From the NCBI RefSeq assembly GCF_027924105.1, contig NZ_AP026972.1, positions 1,054,001-1,118,000 on the forward strand: a DNA stretch of 64,000 bases, written 5' to 3'. The notes beneath the pieces are model-generated. The model was not told where the DNA came from, searched no databases, and saw nothing but the letters and a program-made list of their open reading frames with translations. Position numbers and translations under genes: made by a program. Position 1 is the first letter of the stretch, and each line of letters begins with the position of its first letter. The stretch comes from Polynucleobacter sp. KF022 (GTDB lineage: Bacteria; Pseudomonadota; Gammaproteobacteria; Burkholderiales; Burkholderiaceae). Shown here piece by piece: positions 52,051 to 59,892 of the stretch.

Positions 52051-52836
52051 CTATTGTTTCACGGCATCAGCCACACATCGAAATCCGATGTAAACCACAG
52101 CGATATCGCCCGGTTTTGATTCCACATCAGACTCTTGCTGTCTTTCAGGGCCATACCACCATGAAGCGCCACGAGTAATGTAACCACCATTGCGCTCGGT
52201 TGCAGTCCACTCCCAGACATTGCCACCCATGTCATACATACCATTGACGCCAGGCTTAGTAGTATTGGTCGTCACGTGCCCAGTGCCGCGATTCAATGCC
52301 CCCGCTGGAGCCAAACCTTTGTAGTCACCACATCCACTCAGGCAGTGTGAAGGACTTGGATTAGTGCCACCAGGAAATGGATAGCGCTGACCCTTTGCAA
52401 ACCCGGCCGGAGGATTGTTTCTTTGCTCCAGGAAAGCAGCGCTAGTCCATTCTGCATCCGTTGGCAAACGTTTGCCGTAATAACGACAAATCGCTTCTGC
52501 TTCTTTTTGGTTTAAGTGGGCTGCTGGCTCATTATCTTTTGCCGGGACACCATAAGGCGTCTTCCAGGTCCATCCTGGTTTTTGAACAAACCCTGCTTCA
52601 TAGGATAAGCCACCGCCTTTCTTCTCAGCTGCGCTCACAAAACCTGTGGAGGATGCATAGACTTTGACATCCGCAATAGTCATCTCGGTTTGATCCCAGA
52701 CAAGGCTTCCAATCTTCACGGTTGGAATTGTTGATGAAGGTGCGCTCTGAGCCGGAGTTGATCTGAGCATAAAGTACGCAGCAATGGCTGTAAGCAACAG
52801 TCCAAATAGGATGGTGGAGAAATCGAACTTTTTCAT
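52051..52836 (-). CDS. FGE-fold (SUMF1-like) protein without catalytic cysteines
   Basis: A 261-residue protein of the formylglycine-generating-enzyme-like sulfatase-modifying fold. It has an N-terminal membrane anchor (about 6-26), then the tracts AICRYYGKRLPTDAEWTSAAF, GMYDMGGNVWEWT and RGASWWYG... GFRCVAD. The genuine FGE has two catalytic cysteines in the segment corresponding to RGASWWYGPERQQ, but here both positions are filled by non-cysteine residues. No sulfatase lies nearby. It is therefore probably a non-catalytic or different-function relative. It sits 3 bases before the helicase stop/start boundary on the same strand. Confidence 0.85.
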   Translation of the reverse strand: MKKFDFSTILFGLLLTAIAAYFMLRSTPAQSAPSSTIPTVKIGSLVWDQTEMTIADVKVYASSTGFVSAAEKKGGGLSYEAGFVQKPGWTWKTPYGVPAKDNEPAAHLNQKEAEAICRYYGKRLPTDAEWTSAAFLEQRNNPPAGFAKGQRYPFPGGTNPSPSHCLSGCGDYKGLAPAGALNRGTGHVTTNTTKPGVNGMYDMGGNVWEWTATERNGGYITRGASWWYGPERQQESDVESKPGDIAVVYIGFRCVADAVKQ

Positions 52837-52888
52837 ATCAGAGACTGTAATAGAAAAAGCTCCACTTGGGAGCTCTCGAGAAATTTAG

Positions 52889-52965
52889 TGGGGCGAACGA
52901 CGGGGCTCGAACCCGCGACAACCAGAATCACAATCTGGGACTCTACCAACTGAGCTACGTCCGCC
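52889..52965 (-). tRNA. tRNA-His (GTG)
   Basis: The reverse strand gives a 77-nt tRNA including an encoded extra G at -1, with C73 as discriminator and CCA, as required for histidyl-tRNA synthetase. The acceptor is GCGGACG/CGTTCGC, the anticodon loop ATTGTGATT (anticodon GTG) and the T-loop GTTCGAGC. It lies between the FGE-fold gene and dusA. Confidence 0.95.
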
Positions 52966-53031
52966 GTTGTAGAGGTCATATTATAGCTTTTCAGCCAAAA
53001 ACCTGTCAAAAACACAGTATTTCAGGCTTAT

Positions 53032-54114
53032 CTAGACGCTTTCGAACTCAAAAGCAGCCCAATCTCCAAGGCACAAGCTTGCATCGATAAAGAAGTCTGT
53101 GATTGCCACCTTACTCTGAACTTTAGCTAAGGCATGGTGATCTGAGAGTCGTTGACGCCAGTAGCGAGAACCCGCCCTGCCATGAGCAAGGCCCAAAATA
53201 TGTCTAGTGAAAGCGCCTATATAGAAAGGCTTACCTTTAGCCTGGCATTCATCAAACCAGGCATGGACTTGCTTCACCAATGCAATTTGGATGCGGTGCC
53301 ATTCGGTTTCACTAAAGAGGTATCCAGCAGCATCTCCATTGGTATTAATCATCTCATCCCAACCCAAGAGCAATGCCGGGAAATGATAGGCTGCCCTACC
53401 AACCATGAAGCCATCAAAGCTGTCCCAATGAGCGGCAATTTGTTCGTTAGTTTCTAGACCGCCATTGAGCAACACTTTTAAATTCGGAAACTGCTTCTGT
53501 GCATCGAGCCTGAGTTTGGCAGCCACTTCATAGCGCAGCGGTGGTTTACTTCGATTCTCTTTGGGAGATAAACCCTTGAGCACCGCATTACGCGCATGAA
53601 TAGTCACTTGACTGGCGCCAGCATCGGCAACTGCCAGAATAAAGTTCAGAGCAAATTGATAATCGGCTACTGAGTTTGCAGCATCCATGGAATCTAAACC
53701 CAGGCGATGCTTTACTGAGATCGGAATGTCAACCGCTCCTTTCATAGAGCGCACGCACTCAGCAACCAAATTAGGCTCCGCCATAAGGCATGCTCCAAAA
53801 GCACCACGCTGCACACGTTCAGATGGGCAGCCACAGTTCAAGTCAATTTCATCGTAACCCCACTGTTGAGCTAACTCGGCTGACTGAGCCAGATCAGAAG
53901 GCTCAGAACCTCCAAGCTGAAGCACTACCGGATGCTGGTCATGTGAATAATCTAGATGACGTGGCACATCACCATGCATCAATGCACCAGTAGTAACCAT
54001 CTCTGTATAGAGAACAGCTTCTTTAGTGAGCGTGCGATGAAATGAACGGCAATGACGATCGGTCCATTCCATCATGGGAGCAACAGCTAGACGTTTTTTA
54101 TTGTTATTACTCAT
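53032..54114 (-). CDS. dusA: tRNA-dihydrouridine synthase A
   Basis: A 360-residue flavin-dependent enzyme modifying uridine 20/20a of tRNA. The FMN-barrel tract PMMEWTDRHCRSFHRTLTKEAVLYTEMVTTGAL, the catalytic-Cys region NCGCPSERVQRGAFGACLM, VKHRLGLDSMD and HARNAVLKGLSPKENR are typical of DusA rather than DusB or DusC. It is flanked by tRNA-His and an RluA-type pseudouridine synthase, giving a small RNA-modification neighbourhood. Confidence 0.93.
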   Translation of the reverse strand: MSNNNKKRLAVAPMMEWTDRHCRSFHRTLTKEAVLYTEMVTTGALMHGDVPRHLDYSHDQHPVVLQLGGSEPSDLAQSAELAQQWGYDEIDLNCGCPSERVQRGAFGACLMAEPNLVAECVRSMKGAVDIPISVKHRLGLDSMDAANSVADYQFALNFILAVADAGASQVTIHARNAVLKGLSPKENRSKPPLRYEVAAKLRLDAQKQFPNLKVLLNGGLETNEQIAAHWDSFDGFMVGRAAYHFPALLLGWDEMINTNGDAAGYLFSETEWHRIQIALVKQVHAWFDECQAKGKPFYIGAFTRHILGLAHGRAGSRYWRQRLSDHHALAKVQSKVAITDFFIDASLCLGDWAAFEFESV

Positions 54115-54120
54115 ATTGAT

Positions 54121-55014
54121 TTAGCGAAGCGATCTCTTACTAAAAAAGGATCTGCTTTCATTGCTAATCGGGTCTTTGAAATGAATTTCTTTTGCTAAGA
54201 GTTGTAGTGGGTTTGAAAAATCCAAATCATACTCTTGATAAGGAGTCAAAATTGGGTAGATCTGATCGCCCTTAATGGGAATGCCCAGACTATTAAGATG
54301 ACAGCGCAACTGATGCTTTTTGCCACTGCCTGGGGTTAATCGATATTTTGCCCAGGGCTTTGAAACTTCCATGATTTCGATTTCTGTATCAGCATTAGGC
54401 GCGCCCTCCACTTCTCGCATTTGCAGAAAGTGCTCGGACTCCTCAAGCCTGCTTTGATAGATCATCGGTAGATTTTTTTCAAGCGCTGCTGAATATGGGG
54501 CTATTGCTTCGTAGACCTTCTTTACTACGCGATCTCGAAAGAGGTTTTGATATTGCGACCTCTCGCTTGGATTAACTGAAAAGATGACAAGGCCAGCCGT
54601 ATCGCGATCGATTCGATGAATGGGGCTCAGAGTTTGAACTCCAGTTTTTTTCTTGAGGCGGTTAAGTAGGGTTTGATGTAAATATAGACCGCTTGGTGTA
54701 ACTGGCAGGAAGTGCGGCTTATCAGCAACCACAATATGCGCATCCTGAAATAGAATTTCTTCTTCAAAGGGGATTTCCGGTTCCTTAGCCAATCGCCTGA
54801 AATAGATTAAGTGAGTATTGGGTTGATAGACATCTTGCGGGCTGACGGTCTGCCCATCGGGCATCATCACTAACCCTTCATTAAAGCGAGCTTCCCATTC
54901 GCTCTTTTCAATATGTGGAAATTGACTGACAAAGAAATCCAGGAGACTGGGGTAATGTTTATCTGCTGGCAGATAAACGCGAGATGAGGATACCCCCTCG
55001 GAATTAACTTTCAT
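54121..55014 (-). CDS. RluA-family RNA pseudouridine synthase
   Basis: A 297-residue pseudouridine synthase. The catalytic Asp is in the motif PIHRIDRDTAGLVIF (middle of the protein), preceded by VADKPHFLPVTPSGLYL and followed by KKVYEAIA and GKKHQLRCHLNSLGIPIKGDQIYP. It isomerises uridines in rRNA or tRNA. The target is not readable. The stop lies 6 bases ahead of dusA on the same strand, so the pair is likely co-transcribed. Confidence 0.9.
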   Translation of the reverse strand: MKVNSEGVSSSRVYLPADKHYPSLLDFFVSQFPHIEKSEWEARFNEGLVMMPDGQTVSPQDVYQPNTHLIYFRRLAKEPEIPFEEEILFQDAHIVVADKPHFLPVTPSGLYLHQTLLNRLKKKTGVQTLSPIHRIDRDTAGLVIFSVNPSERSQYQNLFRDRVVKKVYEAIAPYSAALEKNLPMIYQSRLEESEHFLQMREVEGAPNADTEIEIMEVSKPWAKYRLTPGSGKKHQLRCHLNSLGIPIKGDQIYPILTPYQEYDLDFSNPLQLLAKEIHFKDPISNESRSFFSKRSLR

Positions 55015-55071
55015 GTATCTAGCTTAAGATTTCAGTAAGTTAATTTTAAGGGATTTGGGTAACACCCAATA

Positions 55072-55096
55072 AAAAGGGTGGCCTAACCACCCTTTT
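55072..55096. terminator. Intrinsic terminator
   Basis: AAAAGGGTGG (55072-55081) pairs with CCACCCTTTT (55087-55096) around CCTAA. It ends the three-gene small-protein operon transcribed from the right, and it lies upstream of the RluA-type gene. Confidence 0.88.
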
Positions 55097-55128
55097 CGCT
55101 TTCATTGCTCTTTACAAGCCGATGCTTA

Positions 55129-55386
55129 TTAACTTCTCTTAGCTAACTTAGCCTCTAGCTCCACCGCGAGATCAAGTGCGCCCATATAACCAGATTTCAA
55201 ATGATTCGGTAAATCCGGGTCACCAACCATGACACCCAATGTTTCCACCAGGCTGAAAACTATTCCTTTGGCTGCACTAATAGCAATAGTCTCGCTAGCG
55301 ACAGCCTCATCAATATGATTGACGGCATCCAAAAAATAATCATGTCCTGGTAAGCCATCAGGCCCTAACGTTTCTTTAGTCATCAT
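55129..55386 (-). CDS. Small protein of unknown function
   Basis: An 85-residue, acidic, mostly helical protein (LPGHDYFLDAVNHIDEAVASETIAISAAKGIVFSLVETLGVMVGDPDLPNHLKSGYMGALDLAVELEAKLAKR) without a recognised domain. It is the third gene of a reverse operon (6 bases after the DUF1488-like gene) and ends 33 bases before a terminator. Confidence 0.7.
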   Translation of the reverse strand: MMTKETLGPDGLPGHDYFLDAVNHIDEAVASETIAISAAKGIVFSLVETLGVMVGDPDLPNHLKSGYMGALDLAVELEAKLAKRS

Positions 55387-55392
55387 CTCCCC

Positions 55393-55659
55393 CTATTCAA
55401 GACGTAGATCGTAACTACTAATTTGTAGTTGGCCATTATGACCTAAACCCTTAAGAAGCTTCTTTTCTGCTGCAGATAAAAGGATTAACTGATGTTTTGA
55501 GAAATGCTCTAATGCATCACCAAAAACAGAGTCAGGATCCACATCTTCCAATGCCTCATAACTAAAGTGGCATTGCACATTCTTGCCATCAAGCTTGGCA
55601 ATATAAATAACGCCACCATCAGCAGCTAAAATTGCGGGCCCTACAAACTCAATGCTCAT
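55393..55659 (-). CDS. DUF1488-like protein
   Basis: An 88-residue protein resembling DUF1488 proteins: PAILAADGGVIYIAKLDGKNVQCHFSYEALEDVDPDSVFGDALEHFSKHQLILLSAAEKKLL. Its start overlaps the stop of the gene before it (55656). It belongs to the operon that an FNR-type box appears to control. Function unknown. Confidence 0.65.
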   Translation of the reverse strand: MSIEFVGPAILAADGGVIYIAKLDGKNVQCHFSYEALEDVDPDSVFGDALEHFSKHQLILLSAAEKKLLKGLGHNGQLQISSYDLRLE

Positions 55660-56039
55660 AACATCTGATCCAATTTATAGAAGAACTTACGTGCGTACGC
55701 CAAAATTTCTTTATCACTTGGGTGATCAACCGTTTCAACACCAACAATCTTCTCTGCAACCTTAGGATCATGGTGATGGGCATGCTTGATTAACTCAAGC
55801 TTGGCTGATCCTGGGCCGATAACCAAAATCTCTTTAGATAGCGTAACCGCCTGAATGACTGAGTGAAGATATTTAGAATCTAACTCTAATCTTCCACTTC
55901 CAACAGCTCCGCCCTTGTGGTGTAAATGCGCATGGCTAGACTTAGTTCTGATAACTTCTGCTTCGCTAGCATCTGCGCTCAAAAACATCACATGGGCTTC
56001 TTTATGGTCAATCCAGATAACTGCGTGATTTAAAGACAT
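55656..56039 (-). CDS. eRF1-domain-like 'translational machinery' protein
   Basis: A 127-residue protein, MSLNHAVIWIDHKEAHVMFLSADASEAEVIRTKSSHAHLHHKGGAVGSGRLELDSKYLHSVIQAVTLSKEILVIGPGSAKLELIKHAHHHDP, resembling the small eRF1-domain-2-like or host-attachment-like proteins annotated as translational machinery proteins. The ATG at 56039 is chosen because AGGA precedes it at a good distance. An in-frame ATG at 56069 adds ten residues not matching the family. It leads a three-gene operon. The divergent intergenic region contains an FNR-type box. Confidence 0.72.
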   Translation of the reverse strand: MSLNHAVIWIDHKEAHVMFLSADASEAEVIRTKSSHAHLHHKGGAVGSGRLELDSKYLHSVIQAVTLSKEILVIGPGSAKLELIKHAHHHDPKVAEKIVGVETVDHPSDKEILAYARKFFYKLDQML

Positions 56040-56108
56040 TGTTTTCCTATTTTTATATCGATCAATCATCCACCATACTCCTTATTCCCGCATGAAACAG
56101 CTTTAGAG

Positions 56109-56122
56109 TTGATTTAAGTCAA
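56109..56122. promoter_or_regulatory. FNR/Anr-type binding site
   Basis: TTGATTTAAGTCAA is an exact TTGAt-N4-gTCAA palindrome of the CRP/FNR family. Its centre is 76 bases upstream of the small-protein operon start and 94 bases upstream of the glutamate synthase-like start. -10-like hexamers (AATAAG on the reverse strand at 56081-56086; TTAAAT on the forward strand at 56145-56150) lie at suitable distances if it activates both promoters. Confidence 0.6.
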
Positions 56123-56209
56123 AATCCTACATACTCCTGGGGGATTAGCGGTTAAATAGTCAATTTTGGATAAATCCTTATACTCAAGTGATGTCAATAT
56201 GAGCGCGCT

Positions 56210-57865
56210 ATGGCCAATCCACTCAGCAAAATAATTCCCCTCCGATACATCCCATTTACGCTTTGCATTTTTGGGACAATTTTTAGCTTTGCCACTTTAG
56301 AGCTTAATGAGAGTCCGTGGGATAGCCGAGCCTGGCGCTATTTCTTTATCTTTGGCACCTTAACCTTAGTTGGCATCTACGATCTTTTACAAACCAGAAT
56401 GTCGATTTTGCGTAATTATCCGGTGATTGGTCATTTGCGCTTCATGCTCGAATTTATCCGCCCAGAGATTCGTCAATACTTTATTGAGGGTGACAATGAC
56501 GAAGCTCCCTTCTCTAGGGAGCAAAGAACATTAGTTTATTCACGTGCTAAGGCAGTTTCAGACTCCATTCCGTTTGGCACTACGCTAGATGTCATGGCAC
56601 CTGGATACCAGTGGATTAATCAATCTCTTATGCCCACGAAGATAGCTAGTCATGACTTTCGGGTAATGATTGGCGGCAAAGATTGCAAGCAACCCTACTC
56701 TGCCAGTATTTTTAATATTTCCGCCATGAGCTTTGGCTCCTTAAGCGCAAATGCTGTGATGGCACTTAATCTTGGCGCGTACAAAGGTCGCTTTGCTCAT
56801 GACACTGGCGAAGGATCTATCTCCATCTATCACCGCGTGCATGGCGGCGACCTCATTTGGGAAATCGGCTCCGGTTATTTTGGTTGCCGCAATACTGATG
56901 GCAGTTTTAATGCCGACAAATATACTGAAAATGCATTAGATCCCCAGGTCAAAATGGTTGAGATAAAGCTGAGTCAAGGTGCTAAGCCTGGCCATGGCGG
57001 AATTCTGCCGGGATCGAAGGTTACTCCAGAGATTGCTGAAGCGCGCGGCGTCAAAGTAGGCGAAAGCTGCATTTCTCCAAACTCACACAGCGCATTCTCC
57101 TCCCCATTGGAACTCATGCACTTTGTGAAAAAACTACGCGATCTATCTGGTGGAAAGCCAGTAGGCTTTAAGCTTTGTATTGGCCATCCTTGGGAGTGGT
57201 TTGGCATTGTCAAAGCTATGCTAGAGACCAATATCACCCCAGACTTTATTGTGGTGGACGGTTCTGAAGGTGGCACCGGCGCCTCACCAGTCGAGTTCAC
57301 CAACCATGTGGGCACTCCACTTCAAGAGGGTTTACGTCTCGTACACAATACGCTGGTTGGCGTGAACCTAAGAGACCAAATCAAAATCGGTTGCTCTGGA
57401 AAAATTATTAGCTCGTTTGACATGGCAGTAGCCTTTGCATTGGGGGCCGATTGGTGTAATAGCGCTAGGGGCTTTATGTTTTCCATTGGCTGTATTCAGG
57501 CACAAGTTTGTGACACCGGCTTTTGCCCTACAGGAGTGACAACTCAAGATCCTGGGCGCCAAAAGGCGCTAGTAGTTCCGAATAAAGCTGAGCGCGTTTA
57601 TAACTTTCATAATGAAACCCTGAGAGCGCTTAAAGAATTAGTTGAGGCTGCAGGCTTAAATCACCCAAGCGAAATTGATGCGCCTCATATCGTTCGTCGC
57701 ATCAACAAGAATGAGATACGCTTGCTCTCGGTCCTGCTTCCGGAGATGCCAGCTGGCCAATTGCTTAAGGATGAGCCTATTAGTGAGTCCTTAAACTTAC
57801 CTAGGGTCTATAACCTCTATTGGAATAAATCTCAGGCTAGTAGCTTTACTGCACTGAAGAGTTAG
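56210..57865 (+). CDS. FMN-binding glutamate synthase-family protein
   Basis: A 551-residue protein with two N-terminal hydrophobic stretches (about 10-30 and 42-58) followed by the glutamate synthase central-domain fold: SAMSFGSLSANAVMALNLGA, GEGSISIYHRVHGGDLIWEIGSGYFGCR, PGHGGILPGSKVTPEIAEARG, HPWEWFGIVKAMLE and VVDGSEGGTGASP. The Cys cluster in CIQAQVCDTGFCPTGVTTQDP matches the [3Fe-4S] ligands of glutamate synthases. No partner amidotransferase or small subunit is present, so the donor of reducing power and the true reaction are unknown. Confidence 0.88.
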   Translation: MANPLSKIIPLRYIPFTLCIFGTIFSFATLELNESPWDSRAWRYFFIFGTLTLVGIYDLLQTRMSILRNYPVIGHLRFMLEFIRPEIRQYFIEGDNDEAPFSREQRTLVYSRAKAVSDSIPFGTTLDVMAPGYQWINQSLMPTKIASHDFRVMIGGKDCKQPYSASIFNISAMSFGSLSANAVMALNLGAYKGRFAHDTGEGSISIYHRVHGGDLIWEIGSGYFGCRNTDGSFNADKYTENALDPQVKMVEIKLSQGAKPGHGGILPGSKVTPEIAEARGVKVGESCISPNSHSAFSSPLELMHFVKKLRDLSGGKPVGFKLCIGHPWEWFGIVKAMLETNITPDFIVVDGSEGGTGASPVEFTNHVGTPLQEGLRLVHNTLVGVNLRDQIKIGCSGKIISSFDMAVAFALGADWCNSARGFMFSIGCIQAQVCDTGFCPTGVTTQDPGRQKALVVPNKAERVYNFHNETLRALKELVEAAGLNHPSEIDAPHIVRRINKNEIRLLSVLLPEMPAGQLLKDEPISESLNLPRVYNLYWNKSQASSFTALKS

Positions 57866-57902
57866 ATCAGCAATAGAGATGTCAGGAAAATTCGGCTTAA
57901 TA

Positions 57903-57926
57903 AAAAACCGCCCTCATGCGGTTTTT
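57903..57926. terminator. Intrinsic terminator between convergent genes
   Basis: AAAAACCGC (57903-57911) pairs with GCGGTTTTT (57918-57926) around CCTCAT. It ends the glutamate synthase-like gene and, from the other side, the arsenic operon. Confidence 0.88.
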
Positions 57927-57939
57927 TATTGGTAAATCC

Positions 57940-58986
57940 CTAATCTACACTGAAGTAACGATCTTTTATCCAAAGGGCAACTGCAACCAAACCAATCATG
58001 ATGGGTACCTCAACCAAAGGACCAATCACTGCAGCAAATGCTGCCCCAGAATTAATACCAAATACAGCTATGGCAACCGCTATAGCCAACTCAAAGTTAT
58101 TGCTCGAAGCAGTAAAGGAAAGTGTGCAGCAGCGCTTGTAATCCATCCCCATCTTGGTTGTTATGACAAAGGTAATCACAAACATCACACCAAAGTAAAT
58201 GAGCAATGGGATAGAAATAGTCAATACATCGCCAGGCAGCTGCAGGATTAACTTGCCCTTCAAGCTAAACATCACCACGATAGTGAATAACAACGCAATT
58301 AAAGTGATCTTCCCAATTTTTGGCACAAAGTGTTCGTGATACCACTCTTTAGAAACAAATTTAAGTGCGATATATCTAGTGAGCAAGCCAGCAATACAAG
58401 GGATGCCCAAATAGATAAAGACAGTTTTGGCAATTTCTGCAATCGTAATGCTGACGTTGGAGCCGGCCAAGCCGAAGAATGGTGGCAATACCGTTAAAAA
58501 GAAATAGGCATACAAGCTAAAGAACAGAACTTGAAAAATGGCATTGAATGCGACTAAGCCAGCGGCATATTCAGTCGAGCCTTTGGCGATGTCATTCCAG
58601 ACAATCACCATGGCGATACATGGAGCAATACCTATCAAGATCAGACCAGCCATGTACTCTGGTTGGTTAGAAACAAAGGTAATCGCCAGAATAAACATGA
58701 ATGCAGGTGCAATGATCCAATTCATTAAGAAGGCAATAGCAAAAATCTTTTTATCCCGAAATACATCGGGCAAGTCTTCGTAGCGCACCTTGGCAAACGG
58801 TGGATACATCATCAAAATCAAGCCAATGGCAATGGGGTAATTGGTGCTACCCACCTGAAATGAATTGATAAAGCCCTCTACTCCGGGGAAAAAGTATCCC
58901 CAGCCAATTCCCAGCGCCATCGCAGCAAAAATCCAGACCGTTAAGTAGCGATCTAGAAAAGACAGTTTTTTAGTTAGTGAAGTCAT
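57940..58986 (-). CDS. acr3: ACR3 family arsenite efflux transporter
   Basis: A 348-residue, ten-helix permease of the Acr3 family: [59 protein letters not shown] and [15 protein letters not shown]... [30 protein letters not shown], including the conserved Cys that is essential in Acr3 proteins. Arsenite, produced by ArsC, is expelled from the cytoplasm. It lies 8 bases after arsC, in an arsR-arsC-acr3 operon. Confidence 0.92.
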   Translation of the reverse strand: MTSLTKKLSFLDRYLTVWIFAAMALGIGWGYFFPGVEGFINSFQVGSTNYPIAIGLILMMYPPFAKVRYEDLPDVFRDKKIFAIAFLMNWIIAPAFMFILAITFVSNQPEYMAGLILIGIAPCIAMVIVWNDIAKGSTEYAAGLVAFNAIFQVLFFSLYAYFFLTVLPPFFGLAGSNVSITIAEIAKTVFIYLGIPCIAGLLTRYIALKFVSKEWYHEHFVPKIGKITLIALLFTIVVMFSLKGKLILQLPGDVLTISIPLLIYFGVMFVITFVITTKMGMDYKRCCTLSFTASSNNFELAIAVAIAVFGINSGAAFAAVIGPLVEVPIMIGLVAVALWIKDRYFSVD

Positions 58987-58994
58987 GATGCCGC

Positions 58995-59474
58995 TTATAT
59001 TTGAGTGTGGATGTTCTTCAGACTCATGGAGTCCAATTTATCTAATGGCATTGCAGCCAAGATATCGATGCGCTTTTTGAGGCCATTCATGACCTCATTA
59101 AAAGCAGCCCTCTTTTCTATATCAGTGCCCTGTACTCGGGATGGATCTGGAAAGCCCCAGTGTGCGGTGACTGGATTACCAGGCCAGAACGGGCAGACCT
59201 CACCCGCAGCGTTATCGCAAACGGTAACAATAAAGTCCATCTTTGGAGCATTGGGCTCACCAAATACGTCCCAGCTTTTGGATTTTAGTAATGCGCGATC
59301 CATACCAAGCTCTACAGCGATATCTGCCGCAATCGGATTAACACTGGTTCCAGGTGTAGAGCCTGCCGAGAAACCCCTCAATTTACCACTCGGATGAGTA
59401 GAAGCTAAAGCCTCTCCCAAAATTGAGCGTGCAGAATTATGGGTGCAGAGAAAAAGAATGTTGTATTGCTTCAT
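58995..59474 (-). CDS. arsC: Arsenate reductase, low-molecular-weight phosphatase type
   Basis: A 159-residue reductase: the P-loop CTHNSARS at residues 10-17 (CX5R) is typical of thioredoxin-coupled ArsC, and [18 protein letters not shown] provides the second and third cysteines. It reduces arsenate to arsenite. Its ATG overlaps the arsR stop by 4 bases (ATGA), so it is translationally coupled. Confidence 0.93.
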   Translation of the reverse strand: MKQYNILFLCTHNSARSILGEALASTHPSGKLRGFSAGSTPGTSVNPIAADIAVELGMDRALLKSKSWDVFGEPNAPKMDFIVTVCDNAAGEVCPFWPGNPVTAHWGFPDPSRVQGTDIEKRAAFNEVMNGLKKRIDILAAMPLDKLDSMSLKNIHTQI

Positions 59475-59800
59475 ACCGATTTAGACCTTTTGACTACTTT
59501 GACAGTGCCGCAATCTTTCCCACCACAGCAGTTTTCTAATAAAAATTCACTGAGATTCTGTACAAGCTTGGCATTCGGTCGATAAATCAAATTACGACTT
59601 TGTCTCTCAACTAATAAAAGATTCGCATGCACCAGCTCCTTGAGGTGAAAACTCAAAGTAGCGTTCGGAATACCCAACTTCTCAATAATTTGACTTGGCG
59701 TTAGGCCAACATCTCCTCGCTGCACAATCAAACGAAAGACATTGAGTCTAGATTCTTGGCCTAAAGCCAAAAAAGCCTGAACTGCATCTGTATTTTTCAT
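59471..59800 (-). CDS. arsR: ArsR-type metalloregulator with C-terminal cysteines
   Basis: A 109-residue winged-helix repressor (LALGQESRLNVFRLIVQRG, LTPSQIIEKLGIPNATLSFHLKELVHANLL, RQSRNLIYRPN). No ELCVCDL-type metal site is present in the recognition helix region. Instead C91, C92 and C97 lie in ENCCGGKDCG at the C-terminus, similar to the C-terminal triad of the Acidithiobacillus ArsR (family knowledge). It likely represses its own operon from the palindrome at 59799-59822. Confidence 0.9.
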   Translation of the reverse strand: MKNTDAVQAFLALGQESRLNVFRLIVQRGDVGLTPSQIIEKLGIPNATLSFHLKELVHANLLLVERQSRNLIYRPNAKLVQNLSEFLLENCCGGKDCGTVKVVKRSKSV

Positions 59801-59822
59801 ATTTCCAATTATATAGAAATAT
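59799..59822. promoter_or_regulatory. Inverted-repeat operator candidate of the ars operon
   Basis: ATATTTC (59799-59805) and GAAATAT (59816-59822) form a perfect inverted repeat that overlaps the arsR start codon. Another GAAATAT lies at 59829-59835, making a second partial site. Confidence 0.55.
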
Positions 59823-59836
59823 ATGACAGAAATATT

Positions 59837-59855
59837 ACAGGCCGCTAGGGCCTGT
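59837..59855 (-). terminator. Hairpin after tex, probable weak terminator
   Basis: ACAGGCC (59837-59843) pairs with GGCCTGT (59849-59855) around GCTAG, 38 bases after the tex stop. On the reverse strand only a mixed TAATATTT tract follows, so termination may be partial. Confidence 0.5.
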
Positions 59856-59892
59856 AAATACTTTGATACTTAGTTTGAGCTTGGTTCGCTCT

